64,000 bases of DNA from Mortierella alpina (taxonomy: Eukaryota; Mortierellomycota; Mortierellomycetes; Mortierellales; Mortierellaceae): positions 934,501 to 998,500 of the forward strand of contig JANATF010000014.1 in NCBI GenBank assembly GCA_029449245.1, in the 5' to 3' direction. The position numbers and the translations under genes are program-made. Every line of letters begins with the position of its first letter. The first letter of the stretch is position 1. The notes beneath the pieces were generated by a model that saw nothing but the letters and a program-made list of their open reading frames with translations, did no database searches and had not been told where the DNA came from. Below, one piece after another: positions 11,891 to 23,474 of this stretch.

Positions 11891-12693
11891 TCAGAACTTG
11901 GCAATAACTCCAACACAACCGATCAGTCCAACAGTGGCAAGGCCACGCCAGACACTGTACTGGCGGAAGGGCAGGTCAAAGATCTGGAAGTGGTCAATGA
12001 CACAAGAGAAGATGGTCTGCGTGCAGACAATAATGGCGGTGGTCGTTCCAGCTCCCAGCTTGGGGATCGCCAAGATGGTAATGATGACGAAGATGGCGCC
12101 GATAAGACCTCCCGTCCAGGACCACCATGGGGCCTTGGCCATCATTAGCGACAGGTTGGTTGGTGGCCGGCCCTTGACCTCGATCAGGAAGTAGACGACG
12201 GAGACCACGGCACCTTTGCGTCATGGAAAAGCGGGGTGCCACAGAAACAAAAGTGGAGATTCAATTCCCATAGGAAAAAAATAATCCAAACGGCAAAAAA
12301 AAGAAAAATTGAAATTTGGGTCAGTTCAGACACACGAGAAGCGGAGTTTGCACACAGCATCATCCAAAATGAACAACGCATGCAGGAACAAATGGGAGGA
12401 CAAGCACCCCGGATTGTTTTTGGGAAGAGAGATCTGACAGGAAGGGTCGCCTTCTTACCAGTGCAAAAGACGATGATGGAGGAAAGACCCTGTCCTGTGT
12501 ACTGGCCCAGTTTCGAGTTAACGGCTCCCTGTGAGGCAGTGGCGACACCACCGATCAGGCACAGAAAGGCGCAGAAGATAACATTATCAAGGAGTGTCAT
12601 TTCTCTGGGCTTGATGGAACGGACGGACGATTGCCTGGAGACGACTTTGACGCTGGAGAGATCTGTAGTATGGGATTCGTTGCTGTGGATCAT
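11891..12693 (-). CDS. YdcZ/DUF606-type drug/metabolite-superfamily membrane protein
   Basis: Two exons, 12693-12459 and 12213-11891 (phase 1 joint), 185 residues. After a 32-residue hydrophilic N-terminus the protein is almost entirely hydrophobic, about five membrane segments. Family landmarks are GGVATASQGAVNSKLG in the first half and WWSWTGGLIGAIFVIITILA, LGAGTTTAIIVCTQTI and DHFQIF in the second. These match the single-repeat YdcZ (DUF606) branch of the DMT superfamily, best known in bacteria. Substrate unknown. A TATA-like element lies 262 bases upstream. An alternative start at the second Met (MTLLDN, residue 32) would leave only the membrane part. Confidence 0.75.
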
Positions 12694-12954
12694 AAGGGGA
12701 GAAGGGCGCTAGGTATTGATGGCAGAAGGAGGCAGCACAAGAGAAACGGTCTTGTTCTCCTCAGTTATGTCAAGGGTATGAATGGGCCGGCGGCGAGAAG
12801 GATGGTCGCAAAGTCGGTCCGGTTTCTTGGGCTTGTGAGTTGACAAAGCTGAAGGGTTGTGGAGGAGACGGAAAAGGCAAACGGGTAAAGAGGGTTGACG
12901 GAGAAGATCAGCGGCGAGGTGGAGAAAAGAAAGAGGCCGAGGTGCGAAGGGGTA

Positions 12955-12960
12955 TTTATA
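12955..12960 (-). promoter_or_regulatory. TATA-like box of the YdcZ-type gene
   Basis: TATAAAT on the minus strand, 262 bases upstream of the ATG at 12693. Position and lack of other nearby genes suggest a core promoter; not proven by sequence alone. Confidence 0.45.
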
Positions 12961-14587
12961 TGCCGTTGGATCAGAGAGTTCACAGGATAGGCTGTGATCC
13001 AGCAGAGTTTGGCCGGGGGGTGGGTTCAGGGCAGGGTCTCAAACTCGTCTCATCAATGGGAGTACTGCCAGGCACGCCCACTCCGCTGCAAGAGCTTCTC
13101 AGACACGACGCCGGCCTCGCATGTATTCTAAGCAGCCATGCACTAGGTTTCGGCAACATGCATTGCCGCTCCATTCTCAATGCTGGCAAACACATTTGAT
13201 CTTCTTGCATTCGTGGACTAAACTTAGCCCCCACTTGTACAAACAATGGCTGAATGCGGGGTGAGAATCCACTTTTTTTTTCCACTCTGCTCTGGTTGAC
13301 TGAACTTTAAGTAAATGGGAGAGGAATTGCAGCACTGAACATGCAGTCTAACAAACCGACGATCGAACCAGGAACCGCGGTGGCAACCCCTTTGTCTGTT
13401 GCCTATCGCTGTGGAGAGTGAAAATGAGCTGATAAGGGGTGTATAGATCGAGGGTACAGAACTATAATGGCTCAACCAGATTCCCAGAAAAGTGTGGAGG
13501 TATTCAAACTCATAGCACTCCGTGGGTGTAAAACGTGGGCGTAAAACGTGGCCTTCCCTTTTCTTCCCCACCATTCTGATTCCGACCCAACATGGTTGCG
13601 CGTGCATAGATCTCGCGACGCTGTAGACACACGCATGGGTACTCGCAAAGGCATACACTTTTAGCCACCGGCCATGGATACATGAATGGCTGCACCATGA
13701 AAGAGGCTATCGTTTACTCGATGCCCACCTGCCACACAACGGCAATGACAAACCAGACCTAACCCCAGAAGCATGCTGGACTTTGATAGACTTGCATCTG
13801 CACTGGCAAAGAAATGATGAAATGTGGCCATATTGTGCTCGCGCTACATCCAACACACCAGGCGATCCCAAGCGCACAGTGGTCAAGCAGCCAAATGCTT
13901 GCAATCATCCGCAACAGCTTCATGCCATGTTCGCCGCTATGCGGGGTTGGATTCGCCGCTATGAAACAGGTCTCAAGCAAGACTTCATGACCCTCTGCAC
14001 TCAAAGGCCTTCATACACAAACCTCGCATCTTCAAGTTACACTAGAACAACTCCAATGTGGATGCATATAGACATAACAATCGCTGAGAGAAAAAAACAC
14101 CCTTTCCTCTGTTCGGTCATCCACAGCCATCTCTCTCTTTTTTCTGACTCGGTGATGCCGGTCCCGATGTTTCTTCCGCGCGTCTTTACGTGTCCACCAC
14201 CACGCCCCACAGCAGCACGGTGTATGTTTGACCTCAGAAAATAATACGCCTTTGCGCTTGAAAAGAACATACCTGTGATTGCTCTCCTTCTGCTCCTCTG
14301 TTGTATCTTCCACTGGTTGACGGCCACTGTGGCGGAATAACACGGTTCATCGACAAGCCTGACGTGTGCGGCTTGAATGAGTGAGACCATCGGATCTTGC
14401 CGCTCAAGTAACAATCACCGCTGGACCGCTCTCAGACTCTAATAGAATCAACGTCGCGAAAAGTAACTCAAGAATATAGTACACAGAGGATAGGCGTTGA
14501 TGAAAAGAGGCAGTGGTAAGTAACAGGCCTTTTCATGTTATACAGATGCAGCGACTTTAAGGTATTCAACGGCGCGCGCGCACACGA

Positions 14588-15240
14588 GCGCTGACATTGC
14601 ATTCGCTTTGACCCCACTTTGGCACAGTTGCTTTCGACACTCGCGTTTACATTGATTTTTGCATCTGATTCTGGCAGTGACTGAGGTTTGGCAAGGGCAT
14701 CCGCTAAGGCAACTGACCAAGACCCCCGCGTAGGCACTGGCATTTGTACAGACACTGGAGTAGGCACCAGCAGTGTGATATGGAAGCACTTACCCTGTGA
14801 TCGTGGAGGAGTAGACCTTGTCACGAGTGCATGCCTATGCGCGTGTTCGCCTATGCGAGTGTCTAAGTGTCGTTGTGTCTCGCAAGAGTGGAAAAGAGTG
14901 GAGAGACGACAGTTGTTGCTGCAAGCCTTTCATTTCGTGCAAGACGACACAGATCGCGACTCGTTAGGAGGCACTCACACCAGCACTGACAGGTGCGCTC
15001 GCTTTGACACCCTCTTTGGCTCAGCTACTGTGGACACTTGCGTTTAGATTGCCTATTGCATCTGATTGTGATAGTGACCGAGCCTTGGCAATGGCGCCTG
15101 TCTAGGCAACTGACCAAGACCCTCGCGTAACAATGGCAGAATGTACAGACATCGGTGGGGCACCAATAGCATGACATGGAGGCGCTTACCTATCATCGTA
15201 GAGGGGCAGAGCTTTTGAATATCGAAACTGTATAGGGTGT
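14588..15240. repeat. Spaced direct duplication, offset 396-397 bp
   Basis: Two diverged copies, about 14,588-14,850 and 14,984-15,240. Shared landmarks: CGCTTTGAC at 14,604 and 15,000; GGCAACTGACCAAGACCC at 14,708 and 15,105; also TGTACAGACA, GGCACCA and GCGCTTACC/GCACTTACC in the same order. No coding frame is preserved in both copies. Confidence 0.8.
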
Positions 15241-15799
15241 ACACGCGTGGTCCTACAGGACTTCAAAGTAAAGAAAGAGACGTATTTCATTTGAGGAGAG
15301 CGTTCACGATGTGGGATTCAGCAGCGTCGATGATCTGTAAGGGGGAAGGGTGTCATTTGCCACGCGATCTTACTGTCCGGCTTGCCATGCATATCTTCCA
15401 GCGAGGCTGTCAGGCGGCTGGTTTATACGAAGCGCCGCGGAAACGACATTACGCTGCAAGATGCTTTCTCAATCCTGCCTTGTACCGATGAACGCCCGTC
15501 CATACTAAAGTGAAGCTCTATGAGATGTTGATCTATAAGAGAGGCGATCGCATGTACAGAAGGCATGTAAAGCCATGAGAAGGATGCCTGGGCATCGCTA
15601 ACTTACTCGCTTAGACTTACCTCGCATATCCTGGCACATATTCTTCCAATGCGATGATACCGTTTTCCTTCAAAGCTACGCGTTCTAGCGAGGTCCAACA
15701 GGTATGCGCTGAGTCGGCTGTTGAAAGTGCGTTCTTAGCACTGCGGATTGAACGTACATCTTGCTTTGTCGTGGCTAACATATGCTCAAAGAAGTGAAG

Positions 15800-17185
15800 G
15801 ACAAAGAAGGATAAGTAGGAGTGTCAGTAACGTGAGCTGTGTTTGTACAGAGATCACACGCGACGCTTTCGTGGCCCGAGCGTACCAAAACCAGCAGAGA
15901 AAGAGAGGTATTAAGGTTTAAATCGGCTACTCGGCGTCAGGAGCAGAAGCTTCTTTGCATTGCTCAATGCACTTACCCCTGTCTTGCAGTGTCTAGCATA
16001 GGGAGGCTGGCAGCACTCAGGACAGGGCAGAGGCATAGACGCGATGCTATCGAGATAGGAAAATGCATTTGTTTGGCCAGAGCCACTACTAAGTGCTCTC
16101 TAGGGCATCCAAAAGCAAAAGAGAGATATGGGAAGGTAAGTCGTCTGTTGGAGGGTGTCTGGAATGGTACCTTCGCATTCAGAAGCTTCATAGCAGTTCT
16201 GTGTACTTTCCCTCCTACCTTCTTGAGGCTAGCTCTGGCTCAAAAAAGAGAGAAGGGCATGTAGCCGTGTATGAGAACCGCGCTGTGGTTCAGAAGGGCA
16301 GCATAAGATCTGGAAAGCCAGACTTGAACTTGCCATATCTTTTCTGGCTCCTGGTCAGCTAAGGAGTAAGCCTAAAATGGGGTTATGCGTATGTTACAGC
16401 GTTGTTGTCGGTTTCAACGGAAAGCTACTTCTCAACGATGAGCATCATACACAGCACTTGCTTACACTGTTGTCATGCTCCGAGGACCCTGTGTGGGCGC
16501 GAAACGAGGCAAGAAAAAAACAAGGAAAACGCGCGTAAAGTCGGAATCTATTGTTTCGCAGAGCGGGTGGGTGCCGTGCTAAGGTGGAGAGGGTATGAAG
16601 AACTCGAGTATGCGGTGGAAGTGTTGATATGCGGCACGAAAACACTAACCGTTATTGTTGGGGTGAATCTTCATCCAGGAGAGGCAGGGGTTATGCTCTA
16701 GTATGCACTCGCACGAGAAGTTACATGGGAAAAAGGTCAATGCGTTGAAGCTCATTTCAAGGACAATGTCTGGAATGAGAGTTGGACTTTCGCATTCTGA
16801 CTCGCCTTTTTGCTCTTGAAAACTTTGGCGAACTCTAGGGGAACCAAGGTGGACAGGTCGACGAAGCAAAAAACAAGGAGCAGAGAGGCTCAAAAAAACA
16901 AACGCTTAGTCCAGGGTGTATGCTCGCTCCCGGGAGTCACAGCATGGATGGAGCTGGTGCTTCTGAGCTGACAGGTGCTGTCAGGATGGAGGCCCTTGAG
17001 TGGAGCTTACCTTGGCTGTGGTCGAGGTGGGTGAGGCGTTGGAGATGCGTTGAAAATAGAGGAGACGAGAAAAGAGGTAATTCGTAGGAGGACAGTGCCG
17101 CGCGAGGATATCGAAAGCCCTTGTGAAACCTACTCAAGCCACTTTTTTAACGACTGGCTCTCGTCGCTCAGGGGTTTGGCTCGTG
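15800..17185. repeat. Dispersed repeat, copy A (uninterrupted)
   Basis: Sequence homologous to two separated blocks at 48.8-49.8 kb and 52.6-53.1 kb. Best-conserved stretches: 16551-16647 against 49625-49721 (97 bases, one mismatch seen) and 16720-16793 against 52664-52737 (74 bases, identical). In this copy the two arms abut near 16,701 with no F-box gene between them. Outer limits are approximate (about 15,800 and 17,185). No terminal inverted repeats or target duplication recognised. Confidence 0.85.
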
Positions 17186-18214
17186 CGATAAAGTACCACA
17201 GACCACCACGACTATGCCTTCACTTTACCACAGTAGCAGATAATATTTTATTTATCAACAGGATCAACTGGAGCGCTTAGGTTAGTCGTCACTAGCTCTT
17301 GGATGAATCGTGGAAAAAGCATTGACTTTCTGCACCTGCGAGACTTTGAACCTCACGATCCATGTCAAGTGGCACCGAAAGCCTTCCTGAGTTTGCCCTT
17401 GGATTGTTCTATGCCCCCAGGCGACCTGAGGTGCCGTTGCACAGATGCTCATTGGAGAAAGCTCAAAAATGTGCCGCAACGCTGGTAGCAACGAATCGAG
17501 TTCCAAGTCTTGCACCTGTTTCCGTTTCCAGATGTAAGCACTTCATATACACAACGCAGCATAAGCAACTGGTGCATCCGATTGAACGGCAAGAGAAAGC
17601 CAGGAGAGATTGAGCGAGAGGGAGGTGAATGCAAGGATTTTGAATTGACATTCCAATGACGGGGACGTAATGAGGTTGTCCAAAAGAAGGATTCCATGGC
17701 GCTCATAAGAGAATGGGCGTTGTTGAGCTTGACGAATGCTGATGCACGGGCATACTACTGAGAGGAGCTGCACGGAGTGGGTGAGGTTTGGTCATGGAAG
17801 CATTCATCCAGTGCAGAGATGCATACATCTGACAACTTTTTACAGGCGTGTACGCGTGTTGGGGTATATGTACAGAGCCTCAGCCGACCTCGGGTTGCTG
17901 TGTCGCATGAGCGAAAAACGGGTGCTCACGGCAGGTCGCTTGCATCGCTGCTTGGTAGGGATGGGTGGAGACTAGAGTGAGGGAAAGAGGCGTTGTGTCG
18001 TCCATACGGATTGCGGGTGGCTGGGACCCACGCTCAACCACCGAGCCTATCGCACTCCGACACCATTCCCAGCAGAGTGATATTCCAGCCCTGACCGAAC
18101 GCGCCCTTTTCTCTTTACGCCCCGCACACTGCTCGTGTCTACGCGATGCCTCTTTCGTCTTCGTCCCTCCACAGGCTGCTCTCTGCAACACCGCTTTCCT
18201 GACCCTCGCTCGCC

Positions 18215-20803
18215 ATGCCACCGCCACTCCGCATCATCGGCCTGGTCACCCTCCTGGTCCACATCAACTTCCATGCAGCAGCACAGGACCTCAATGCCCA
18301 GCTCGCTGCAACCACCCCCTTCAACAACAACCCGCCCAGCGACTTTGGACCCGCGGCAGCAGCTAGCTGTAAGCATGCGTTTATGCACTTGTCTTGCTCT
18401 GCACTGCCTGCACCCAAAGTCAAAACTTACAAAAATCATGTATACTGTCATACTGTCTGTGCTTTAGACCTTGGATCCTACGAGGAGGAGCTGAGCCCGT
18501 ACATCGCCCCTCCGACAGACTTTCCTGCAGATCAATGGGGAAATCGAATCCCCGACTTTAGTCAAGTGTAGGCAACACCCCTAGGCAAACCGCCGATGTT
18601 CTGCCTCAATATGCTTTTTTCTCTCTGTTTTCTTGTTCTTAACCGATCTTTGTCCGGTCCTCAACAAACAGTGGATATCGACGAGGCCATATCCCTCTGC
18701 CCAACGTACCAGTCGCAAAGACGTTGCTGCCCTCGACAGATCCTCGCATCAACGACCGCGAGCGGATCCAAAGTGCAATCGACTGGGTTGGTCGCCAACC
18801 GCTTCGTTCACAGACCCTGCGAGATGGTACCGTCATCAGGACCAGGGGAACCGTGCTCCTAAAGGCGGGCTTCTATCGCGTCCAGGGATCGCTTATCCTC
18901 AACCGATCCGGTGTCGTGCTGCGAGGTGAAGGCAATGGCCCGTCAGGCACGATTGTGATGGCGACCGGGCAGTTCAAGCATGATTTCATTCATCTCAACG
19001 GGCTGCTGGATTCAAGTTTTCAGGGCTTGCCCGAGTATCAGGCCGAGCACGGTGGTAACAAGCTGAAAAACACCGATAACCCATTCGTCATTCTGGACAA
19101 GACTACAACACCCGTCGCAGACGAATACATCCCTGTAGGAACCACGCGATTGCCGGTGAAGGACATTTCCAACTTTGAAGTCGGTACCGAGATCATTGTC
19201 GAGCGTAAGGCCAGTAAAGCGTGGATTCACCGACTGGGCATGGATCATATCCCACCCCGACCCGTGAGTGTGGGCTCGCAGCCAACCGTGAACTGGGATC
19301 CGCGACAGTTCGAGCTGACCTATATTCGCAAGATCATGGCCATCGAAAAGAGACCGAGGTCAACAGACAGCCGCGCACAAGAGGATGCTTCTGAAACCGC
19401 GCACCGCGAACGCGGACGACAGAGACACCGTTCGCCCCATCGGAGATCGCACTTGGATCACCCAGTAGGACCTTTATCAAACATTCGCATGACCGTTGAC
19501 ACCAATCTAACAGGTCGTGCGCAGCCCATAGACACCACTGTCTACTCTTCACAGACTCATGTAGGCGACGATGATACTGAGCATGACGATGACGAAAATT
19601 GGGTGGGACGCGATGATCCGCGATGGGTCCCAGGCTACCTGACCCTTGACATCCCCCTCGTGATGAACATGGACCCCGTGTACGGCAGTGGGATCGTCTA
19701 CAACTATGAGCGCGAGACCTCCATACCAACGGATGTCGGTGTCGAGAATATGGCGCTATTGTCGGACTATGACGAGAGCAATGTTCAAGACGAGCGCCAC
19801 GGGTGGTATGCGGTTCTGATCGACCACTGCGAGAACTGCTGGGCTGCCGACCTGAAGACACAGCACTTTGTTTCGGGCATCAAAGCCGCCATTGGGTCAA
19901 AGCATGTCACTATCCAGGATTGTGTGGTGACCGACCCTATTTCGCTGCCGGATGAAGGCGGTCGACGTTACATGTTCATGCTCCAGGGTCAGATGGGGTT
20001 GGTGAAACGCTGCTTCTCGAGCGATGCGAGACACGATTTTATTACCGGGGCCAGAACCAGCGGCCCTAATGTGTTTGTCGACTCGGAGGGACTTCGAGCC
20101 AACAATGATGCAGGACCCCATGGTACATACTTACCTGCTGCAAATGCATATATGTTGTATAAAAAAAGGAACCGCCTGAGATGGGTTCCTTATTCTAATG
20201 TGCTATTATTTGTTCGTGATAGAGCGATGGACAACGGGCACGCTGTACGACAACATTTACAGCCAAAACATCAATGTCCGCAACCGTGGCTGGCTGGGGA
20301 CTGGGCATGGATGGACGGCCGCTTTTCAGGTCCTCTACCGATGTGCAGCTGGCACGACGGCCGAGTTCCAGTCACCTCCTGGGGCTACAAACTGGATCAT
20401 TGGGTTTAAAGGTAGTATAGGTCATCAGCCCATTCAGGCCATCGAGTTTGAGGGCAGCGATGCCACGGTCATTGGTATTGAGCCGAAGGACGAGCCGCGA
20501 ATGCCGCGGTCTCTCTATTGGTCGCAACTCGTGGCGAGGATGCGTGGGAAAGATGCAACGGCCCTTGAGGCGTTGGTCGGTGAGTCAGGAAAAAACCAGT
20601 ACGAACAGTCTTCTTCGCCAAGGAGGTTCACGACACCCGCAGAGATAAAAATGGAGCATGAGGAGATCTGGTCCGACATGGCGATGGTCCATGCCAAAAA
20701 CATGCGACTAGAGCTAGAGCTGGGATCAGAGTTAAAGGATGACCGTGCTATGGAGAGGGAGATTCAGAGATTAGAACGAGAACTCGTGGTGGATGATCTA
20801 TAG
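18215..20803 (+). CDS. Secreted right-handed beta-helix (pectin-lyase-fold) protein
   Basis: Four exons, 18215-18368, 18468-18567, 18672-20122 and 20223-20803, giving 761 residues. A signal peptide (MPPPLRIIGLVTLLVHINFH, cleavage near AAAQ) indicates secretion. The body shows beta-helix features: LLKAGFYRVQGSLILNRSGVVLRGEG near the N-terminus, then HVTIQDCVVTDP and GPHERWTTGTLYDNI with turns typical of large polysaccharide-active beta-helix proteins. A probable cell-wall or polysaccharide enzyme is inferred; no catalytic residues could be assigned. The C-terminal 100 residues are charged and helical (ELELGSELKDDRAMEREIQR), unusual for this fold. The first intron is 99 nt with no in-frame stop, so retention would simply add 33 residues. 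Converges on the next gene with 174 bp between stop codons. Confidence 0.85.
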
Positions 20804-20977
20804 ATACCCTCTCAGGGGGCAAGACTTCAGCGATGGAGTCGGTACTGTTTTTTTTTCTTCCTGCTCCCTTGTCTTCCATGACTATTGACCCTCAAAACTT
20901 GAAAGCCATTTCTCATTCTCCAACAGTCGTCCGTATCAATATATTTTGTAGGAAATGAGCTATCTAAAGTTACAGTG

Positions 20978-22240
20978 TCAAATAAGGCCTTGGTGTCCCA
21001 AGTTCGATATGGAATTGCGATCGCCGTGATCCATCGGGAAGGGGCTGGAAGGAGGCAGCCCTGTGTGATCAGTTAGCGATCGCGCCATCGACGTGTCCAA
21101 CTTGGGCCCTGTTGTGGTTGTCGTGGCCTCTGATGTTGAAACATTGGATTGAGATGCAATTGTTGGGGGTTCTATTGTTGTGGTCTCCGGGATCGTCTTG
21201 CCTGAAGAGTCAACGTTTAGATTTCCGATGGGGATCCTGTCGTGGCCGAGGTCATGTCCGAGATGAGGGTGATAATGCTCTGGAGGATGTGGGTGTGTGA
21301 TGCTTAGGGTCTGCAGGGAGCTCAATACTGGGTGCTCCACCGGGTTGAGGACCATGGGATCAACAGAGGATCGTCTTGATAGAGAAAACGGTGTACGATT
21401 CCCGCGGGAGGGTTCGTCCTGATCCTCGCTCGTGAAGGTGGCGCTCAAATGACTTGAAGTATGTGTGTGTCTGTGATGCTTTGTGGGTACGGAGGAGGAT
21501 CCTAGTACAGTTCCGGCCAATGCTGGTGAAGTCGAGGACGTTGGGGCATGCAGAGCAAAGTATCCCGAGGAGGACAGCTCATCCGACAGCTCAAGAGGCG
21601 TTATAGGCGCAGAAGGGCCCATATGAGGTCGCAACAGAGGTGATGCCTTGGGTGACACACCCATCAGCGGGGTGACATCGCCAGATCTCAAGGCAGCTGC
21701 AGTGCTGGAGAGCGAGTGCTTGGTGTGTGCTGAAGGGTGATACAGGCACCCAAAGGCGTCGTAGAGGGCGGTCTTGATCATCTTGGAGTCGTGGGAAGAG
21801 ACGTTGGGCGTTGATCCCGAAGGCAAAAGAGTCCCCATGGGCGAGGTCGGCCGAGAATGCATTGAAGGGACGGGGACATCCTGGACACCTCGACTCTGCT
21901 CATGAGTCGATTGGTTTCTGGCGAGGGCTTCGTTACCCTGGATGGCCTTGACCCCCGCTCTTGGCGTGGAGCTGACCAGAAGAGGATCCTTGGAAGGATT
22001 CGCCTGGCTGTCCTCCAAAAGTCTGTGGGCAGACGACGTAGAGGGCAGTTGGAGTTGAGATCCCGAGTCCTGGTCCTGACGGGCAGTCGTGGTGGGGTTG
22101 TGAAAGGACTGGTCTTGCTGTTGCTGCTGCTGCTGCTGCTCCTGCGGCAACTGCTGGGGAGTCTGCTGCCTGGGTCCATTGTGCAGATGTGGCATCCTGC
22201 GATGGGTTGCCACATTGGGGAAGGGCATTATGGAAGCCAT
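20978..22240 (-). CDS. Hypothetical low-complexity protein with polyQ tract
   Basis: A single open frame of 420 residues from ATG 22240. It has a Gln run near residues 36-42, is rich in Ser/Thr/Pro/His throughout, and has short clusters such as SPMGTLLPSGSTPNVSSHDSKM and TPFSLSRRSS (possible basophilic-kinase site). The segment IKTALYDAFGCLYHPSAH is the only stretch that looks ordered. No signal peptide or membrane span. Codon use is regular and the leader is typical, so it is probably a real gene; a regulatory or disordered scaffold role would be guesswork. Shares a 1.2-kb divergent promoter region with the WD40 gene. Confidence 0.65.
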   Translation of the reverse strand: MASIMPFPNVATHRRMPHLHNGPRQQTPQQLPQEQQQQQQQQDQSFHNPTTTARQDQDSGSQLQLPSTSSAHRLLEDSQANPSKDPLLVSSTPRAGVKAIQGNEALARNQSTHEQSRGVQDVPVPSMHSRPTSPMGTLLPSGSTPNVSSHDSKMIKTALYDAFGCLYHPSAHTKHSLSSTAAALRSGDVTPLMGVSPKASPLLRPHMGPSAPITPLELSDELSSSGYFALHAPTSSTSPALAGTVLGSSSVPTKHHRHTHTSSHLSATFTSEDQDEPSRGNRTPFSLSRRSSVDPMVLNPVEHPVLSSLQTLSITHPHPPEHYHPHLGHDLGHDRIPIGNLNVDSSGKTIPETTTIEPPTIASQSNVSTSEATTTTTGPKLDTSMARSLTDHTGLPPSSPFPMDHGDRNSISNLGHQGLI

Positions 22241-23474
22241 TGCTGTGTACTATTCTTTCTTCTGGTTATCGTTGCTACTACTGTCGTTGTCGTTGTTGTT
22301 GATATTGTTGTTGTTGTTGTGGTGGTGGTGGTGCAGCGTGAGGGGGTATTGAAGAAGAAGAAGAAGGATGAGGGATGAGGGATGAGGGATAAACGAACGA
22401 GGTGAGAGTGCAAAAAGATGGGTCAGACGCAAGGCTAATAGACTCACTTTCCTCCCTCAAATTGTGTCAGACGAGCAAGGAGCGCTGATTCCCTGTGCAC
22501 CCCCAACACACACCTGGTGACGAGCATTGGGCTACTTTGGGCATTCCAGGCACTCGGGGCAAAGCAAGACACTCACGCGGCAAGCTCAGTTGCAACGGCA
22601 CCTTCCACTTGCTCAGACACACAAACACACAGACGCATACCGCCGCAATCACATGGGCAGCATCATCGACTGGCATCATGGGTGGAGTTCAAGGTCTAGT
22701 GAGGGCGGAAGGTGCTGCGAAGGTCTGGGTGACAATCAGGCGGTTCTTGCATAGAATGTGATCACCACAGAGGAGGCTGTCCAACTGGCTCTAGTGTCGA
22801 TGCTTGTATCTCAAAGGACTTGCCAGTGTATCCGCCCTAAAGATTCTAGTAGGAAGTCAAGTATCAAGCTGTCTTGACTTGCGCTATATGCCTCGCTGAC
22901 TGACTCCGAGTGGATTCGTGTATGCGCGTGCCGCAGGGTAGCTTGAGACGCGAAAACGACAAGAGGGCAGCAGAGGAGCAGAGGCAGAGTGAGGTTTCGA
23001 GAATGGGAAGGTGAGGGAAGGATAGAACGAAAGGAAGACGGGAAGATGGGAAGAGAGGAAGAGAGGGAGAGGAAAGGAGAGGAGAGGAGACAGAGTCAGA
23101 GAGAGAAAGAGACAGCGAGCGAGGAGGCGCGAGATCAACAGGTCGGGTTGGCCACAGTCTGTCGTGCCAATGAACGACGAAGGGGGTGCCCGTCCACCTG
23201 GTCTCTCACACACACACACACTCGTCTCCACTGCATTCCCTCGACCTATGGCTTGCAAACGCTGGCCACCCCACCCACAGCAGCCATCGCACGATCCAGA
23301 CTGATTGAGAGACAAGCGCACACACAGCGACTTCCATCTTCGCACCTGCCATTCTCTGCTTGTTCCCTGCATTCTATTATTTCTATTCAAACAATTTCTT
23401 TTCTCACGCGCACCATTCTCCCAGTCGTCCTCGCTTCATACCACACATCCAGCACTTTTGACTCATATTCTGCC
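22241..23474. other. Divergent intergenic region with microsatellites
   Basis: Upstream region of two divergent genes (minus ATG 22240, plus ATG 23475). It contains a GTT/GTG trinucleotide run (22285-22334) directly before the minus-strand ATG, a GAA run followed by GGATGAG units (about 22,355-22,390), a purine-only stretch (about 23,010-23,110) and a CA repeat near 23,210. Long open frames on both strands here are composition artefacts. Confidence 0.6.
22285..22334. repeat. Trinucleotide microsatellite (GTT then GTG)
   Basis: Imperfect GTT and GTG units, ending about 20 bases after the region preceding the minus-strand ATG at 22240; on the transcript strand it reads CAC/CAA units in the 5' leader. 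Confidence 0.75.

Larger units (their letters stand above)
12694..18214. other. 5.5-kb gene-poor region with duplications
   Basis: No gene could be supported on either strand. It contains the promoter of the YdcZ-type gene, a roughly 397-bp spaced duplication (14,588-15,240) and one copy of a dispersed repeat (15,800-17,185). Open frames between 17.28 and 17.53 kb are short and overlap on both strands without motifs. The last 250 bases form the leader of the beta-helix gene. Confidence 0.6.

Noticed and set aside
13345-13380. B-box-like TTCGATC (minus strand) suggesting a tRNA
   Set aside because: The flanking five-base T-arm stems do not pair and no A box or acceptor stem could be found at the right distance.
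16645-16893. Minus-strand frame similar to one at 52595-52813 in the other repeat copy
   Set aside because: Similarity follows from DNA identity of the repeat arms. The frame ends differ and no start or splice context is shared, so coding is not supported.
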